A stretch of 9,363 nt of DNA. It comes from Planctomycetaceae bacterium (lineage in GTDB: Bacteria > Planctomycetota > Planctomycetia > Pirellulales > Pirellulaceae). The notes beneath the pieces are model-generated. The model did no database searches and was not told the DNA's origin. It saw nothing but the letters and a program-made list of their open reading frames with translations. Shown here in pieces: positions 6,330-9,363 of the stretch (the stretch's first letter is position 1; the number at the start of each line of letters is the position of its first letter). Position numbers and translations under genes: made by a program. The stretch is from NCBI GenBank assembly GCA_005773145.1, contig SXHS01000077.1:1-9363 (forward strand). The letters are read 5' to 3'.

Positions 6330-9092
6330 ATGCCCTCATCGCTGCTTGAAAGCTCCAGCCGGCGCGCTCTCATAGGGTCGTTGGGGGGCACCCTAGCGAT
6401 CGTTTTCTGCTGCCTGTCCGTTGTCCGCGTAGTGCGCGCGGAGCCTTGGGGAGCCGGCGTCGAGCCTCCATCGGCACCTAAGGCCTGGGAAATCCACGGT
6501 GGCGACGGCCAGTGGCAATTGATTTCGCATGAACGCCAGGGGGAACTGGAATCCACCAAGACGGCCAGCGAAACATTCCGGTTGCACTGTGGCCATGGAA
6601 CTTATCTTTATCTGATCCATCGCCTCCCAGAGGGGGCGGCGATCATTCCCGAACTGCAGCCCCGTGTGTGGATCAAGGCCGACCGGCCAGGATTGCAGCT
6701 GATGGCACGTATCGTCTTCCCTGGCTCTGTGGATAGCCGTACGGGACAACCGGTGACTGCCCTGATTCGCGGTGAGACCTACCAACAAGCGGACCGTTGG
6801 CAGGTGCTTGGCATGGGTTCGATCCCCATGTTGGTCGAGCGGCAGCTGGAAGTCTTGCGGGCACAACTGGGACGGCCGATCGATGGACGCCATGCCTATA
6901 TGGATATGTTGGTGGTCAACGCCTACGGCGGTGCTGGGGCCACATCACTTTCTCTAAGCGATCCCAAGATTACGGGGCGAGCGCAGGCCAACCTAAATCC
7001 ATCATCGAACTCGCCTCGGTCGGCGGCCGGCCAGCAGGCCCCCAGCCGTGTCATGCCGATACCAACGACCGCACGCACTCGGGCCGACGTTTTCGCTAGT
7101 AGCCAACAGCCCGTTGCTTCGCGACCTGATCTGCAGGGTGGTGTCCTACGAGCCCACGGGCATCCATTCTTCCCGCTGATCATCGAATATCAGGGGGAAT
7201 CGTTTGCCGATCTGGCCGGATTGGGATTCAATACGGTTCAGCTGTCGCAGCCGCCTACTGTCGCTCAATGTGAGTCCGCCCGACAGCATAAGCTATGGAT
7301 CATCGCGCCGCCACCGCCGAACATCGCCACCGCCGCCCTGGATCACGACGTTCTCCTGGCGTGGTTTCTGGGACGTGATCTAACCTCCGCGCAGCTTGAG
7401 CCTACGGGTTCGATAGCCAACGAACTGCGACGTCTGCCGGTCGACCAGCGACACCTCTTGATTGGAGCACCCGTTGCAGGCCTGAATGGTCACAGTCGCC
7501 ATTTGGATATTCTGGTCCACGAACGACTTCCGCTTGGAACGGGGCTCGATGTCACAGGCTATCGACAGTGGTTGTCGGAACGCCCTAATCTCTATCGGGC
7601 CGGCATTCCATGTTGGGCCGTGGTGCAAACGGAGCCGCATCCGGCGCTATTGCGACAATGTCTGGCTGCTGGAATTCCGGCGACGAGCGCGGCGGTGGAG
7701 GCCGATCAGGTGCGCCAACTCGCCTACGCAGCCGCGTCGGCTGGGGCACGCGGTCTTATCTTTCAGTCGCAGTCTCCGTTGAACGTGGATCGTCCGTCCA
7801 ATCGCCTGCGCCGCGCCGTGTTGCAACAATTGAATTTTGAATTGTCGCTGCTTCAGTCTTGGTTGGCTCAAAGCCGCGGGACGCTGACCATCGAGACGTC
7901 TTCTTCCGATACGGTAGCGGCCGTGTTTAGTGCGCCCCGCGCGCATGCGGTGATCCCCTTTCATTTGGGAACACAATCGCAGTTCGTGGCCCGGCGGGCT
8001 CCAACCGGCCCCTTGCAATTGGTGATTCCGCCGGACTTGTCCGGATCCGGGACCACATTGGAATTGTTGGCCACGGGATTTCGCTCACCAGCTCAACGGC
8101 GTGTGACTGGCGGCACCCGAATCACGCTGGATGCCTTTCAGAATTCGGCCATGATCGTCTGCTGTGATCAACCCGCCGTGATCGCCCACTTAGATGGTCG
8201 CATGCGATCTGCGCGTCGGGCGATTAGTGATCAGCAACGCACCATCGCCGCCCTGTCGCTGGCCATGACCGAGTCGACCGTTCAACAGTTACTCCCCTTG
8301 GCTCCTACCTTGCCCGAGGCGGCCAAAGACCTGGAGGCGGCACGTGCTCAACTGGTGCTGTGCGACCAACGCCTGGCGGCACGCGATTTCGTTGCCGCTG
8401 AACAGTACGCGCATCAGACGATGTACCATCTATCGCAGACGCGTTTCGCCTATTGGCAACAGGCCACGGAGGGATTTCCACAGCCCTCTTCAAGTCCGTT
8501 CTGCGGGCACTTCGATTTGCTCCCCAGTCATTGGCGGTTGTCCCAGACCCTGCGTGCGGCTTCCTACCAGGATTATCCCCTGCGCGGCAGCGACTTCGAG
8601 AGTTTGGATGAACTCATTCAAACCGGTTGGCGCTACAGCGAACAATCGGCTCCTGATCTGGAGACGAAGGTTTCGCTGACGCCCGAGTTGCCTCAGCACG
8701 GTGGGTTTGCTTTGCGCATGGCGTGCCGGCCACTCCGGCCCGAAGCCGGTCAAAGCGTTTTGGAGTCTCCCCCCGTTTGGTTGGAATCCCCCCCCGTTGC
8801 CGTTCCGGCGGGGCAGCTGGTGCATGTGCGGGGTTTCGTGCGCATCGAACAGCCCATTCGCGGCAGCCAGGACGGCTTCTTGATCGTCGATTCACTCGGC
8901 GGTCCCGCGCTCGCCCAGCGTCTCGTCACCGGCAAGGAATGGCAGCCCTTCTCGGTGTTTCGCGTGGGGGATCAGAGCGGCGAAATTCGGTTGACCTTTG
9001 CGTTGACGGGAATGGGACAGGTGGCGCTCGACCACATCACCATTCAAGTGGCCACACTCGCTCGTCCCGATGCAGCGAGCATCGCGCCCTAA
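6330..9092 (+). CDS. large secreted protein resembling a degenerate glycoside hydrolase
   Basis: Predicted exported protein of 920 residues. The signal peptide (residues 1-37) has SSRRALIG near its start, a hydrophobic core and a VRA-EP cleavage site; the paired arginines are weakly Tat-like. Residues about 52-216 look like a beta-sandwich (AWEIHGGDGQWQL, then LQPRVWIKADRPGLQLMARI). A Ser/Pro/Ala-rich linker follows (about 217-268). Residues about 270-501 resemble a TIM barrel of glycoside-hydrolase type: HGHPFFPLIIEYQGESFADL, GLGFNTVQL, AWFLGRDL (344-351), GARGLIFQSQSPL. No convincing catalytic acid pair is visible; GRDL stands where an Asn-Glu would be expected in clan A enzymes. Then come a beta domain (about 516-611), an Ala/Leu/Gln-rich helical bundle (about 621-713) and a galactose-binding-like sandwich (about 726-908, GSDFESLDELIQTGWRY to MGQVALDHITIQV). 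Seen: segment character and signal. Inferred: carbohydrate binding, catalysis doubtful. A family name cannot be given. A 7-residue tandem repeat (LESPPVW/LESPPVA) lies at 811-824. Confidence 0.82.
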   Translation: MPSSLLESSSRRALIGSLGGTLAIVFCCLSVVRVVRAEPWGAGVEPPSAPKAWEIHGGDGQWQLISHERQGELESTKTASETFRLHCGHGTYLYLIHRLPEGAAIIPELQPRVWIKADRPGLQLMARIVFPGSVDSRTGQPVTALIRGETYQQADRWQVLGMGSIPMLVERQLEVLRAQLGRPIDGRHAYMDMLVVNAYGGAGATSLSLSDPKITGRAQANLNPSSNSPRSAAGQQAPSRVMPIPTTARTRADVFASSQQPVASRPDLQGGVLRAHGHPFFPLIIEYQGESFADLAGLGFNTVQLSQPPTVAQCESARQHKLWIIAPPPPNIATAALDHDVLLAWFLGRDLTSAQLEPTGSIANELRRLPVDQRHLLIGAPVAGLNGHSRHLDILVHERLPLGTGLDVTGYRQWLSERPNLYRAGIPCWAVVQTEPHPALLRQCLAAGIPATSAAVEADQVRQLAYAAASAGARGLIFQSQSPLNVDRPSNRLRRAVLQQLNFELSLLQSWLAQSRGTLTIETSSSDTVAAVFSAPRAHAVIPFHLGTQSQFVARRAPTGPLQLVIPPDLSGSGTTLELLATGFRSPAQRRVTGGTRITLDAFQNSAMIVCCDQPAVIAHLDGRMRSARRAISDQQRTIAALSLAMTESTVQQLLPLAPTLPEAAKDLEAARAQLVLCDQRLAARDFVAAEQYAHQTMYHLSQTRFAYWQQATEGFPQPSSSPFCGHFDLLPSHWRLSQTLRAASYQDYPLRGSDFESLDELIQTGWRYSEQSAPDLETKVSLTPELPQHGGFALRMACRPLRPEAGQSVLESPPVWLESPPVAVPAGQLVHVRGFVRIEQPIRGSQDGFLIVDSLGGPALAQRLVTGKEWQPFSVFRVGDQSGEIRLTFALTGMGQVALDHITIQVATLARPDAASIAP
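8760..8801 (+). repeat. 21-bp tandem duplication with C tracts
   Basis: Two adjacent 21-bp units (8760-8780 and 8781-8801) match at 16 of 21 bases and encode LESPPVW then LESPPVA. They contain runs of six (8769-8774) and eight (8788-8795) cytosines, which can provoke replication slippage. The frame is intact here. Confidence 0.55.
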
Positions 9093-9109
9093 CGGCTCGA
9101 CATCAAAGG

Positions 9110-9170
9110 GGCTTCTTGGTAGGCTATGAAGCCGCGCACCATTAAGCCGTTTTGGGAGTTGTTCGGCTTA
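9110..9170 (+). promoter_or_regulatory. overlapping hairpins with alternative pairing
   Basis: GGCTTC (9110-9115) pairs with GAAGCC (9128-9133), and TAAGCCG (9143-9149) pairs with CGGCTTA (9164-9170). Because AAGCCG occurs twice (9129-9134, 9144-9149), CGGCTT (9164-9169) could pair with either copy, so the hairpins could exclude each other. The first may serve as a 3' structure for the preceding gene. The second ends 17 bases before the next start. There is no T tract, so intrinsic termination is not well supported. Confidence 0.4.
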
Positions 9171-9187
9171 CGAATCCGGGCAAACCG

Positions 9188-9363
9188 ATGAACTGGATCG
9201 TCTACCACATTGCGAGCGGCCACGCTTTCTTTAGTGGTGTGGCGTTAATCCTCGTTGCTGCTATCGCGTCGGTCCGATCCACGCCCAACGCGGAACGCCT
9301 CAAAATTGTTTTCTGCTTGATCGGTGCCATCGCGATCGCAATTTCTTCCACCGCGATTCCATA
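9188..9363 (+). CDS. N-terminus of a membrane protein, cut by window end
   Basis: ATG 9188 opens a frame that runs off the window after 58 codons. The residues form two hydrophobic segments: about 13-29 (AFFSGVALILVAAIASV) and about 39-57 (KIVFCLIGAIAIAISSTAI), joined by a short charged loop RSTPNAERL. This pattern of short N-terminus, two tightly spaced membrane helices and small loop indicates an inner-membrane protein. I have a weak recollection of similar N-termini (YHIASGHAFFSG...) on planctomycete SGNH/GDSL-type hydrolases, but nothing here proves it. Shine-Dalgarno support is poor. The frame is open only back to a TAA at 9143-9145, so little extension is possible. It lies 95 bp behind the secreted-protein gene in the same direction and could be co-transcribed. 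Confidence 0.6.
   Translation, partial: MNWIVYHIASGHAFFSGVALILVAAIASVRSTPNAERLKIVFCLIGAIAIAISSTAIP

Overview
The window looks like a piece of a planctomycete chromosome, probably from the Pirellulales. This is an inference from gene style; no marker gene is present. The supporting signs are moderately high GC, very long secreted proteins of mosaic architecture, a Hanks-type Ser/Thr kinase with a helical N-terminal module, and an interspersed palindrome whose translation gives the 'TGILPV' string often seen in mis-called planctomycete ORFs.

Layout. (1) Bases 1-63 may hold the last codons of an upstream gene whose stop overlaps the next start as TGATG. (2) 63-3026 (+) encodes a secreted protein of about 987 residues. 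It joins an FGE-sulfatase (SUMF1/PvdO-like) domain without the catalytic cysteines to a barrel-like putative glycoside hydrolase region and a C-terminal beta-sandwich. (3) 3045-3893 (-), convergent with an 18 bp gap, is a YpfJ-family membrane-anchored zinc metallopeptidase with HEVGH. (4) 3894-4078 is a 185 bp gap with a nested hairpin behind the kinase gene and the TGILPV-type palindrome. (5) 4079-5635 (-) is a cytosolic Ser/Thr kinase with a degenerate receiver domain. (6) 5709-5996 (-) is a 95-residue helical protein just upstream of the kinase, probably in the same operon. (7) 5997-6329 is a divergent intergenic region with a striking back-to-back pair of perfect 15-nt palindromes. (8) 6330-9092 (+) encodes a secreted multidomain protein of 920 residues that looks like a degenerate glycoside hydrolase. 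(9) 9093-9187 holds alternating AAGCCG/CGGCTT blocks that can pair in several ways. (10) 9188 to the end (+) starts a membrane protein cut by the window edge.

How the genes relate. The two large plus-strand genes share a plan (export signal, barrel-like core, terminal sandwich modules), which suggests carbohydrate binding or processing at the cell surface. The minus-strand pair (small helical protein and kinase) looks like a signalling unit. The peptidase gene has its own ribosome binding site and is separated from the kinase by a possible terminator. No tRNA, rRNA, CRISPR array, insertion sequence or phage gene was seen. The region looks like ordinary lineage-specific chromosome. The least explained items are the cysteine-less FGE fusion, the pseudo-receiver kinase and the intergenic palindromes.
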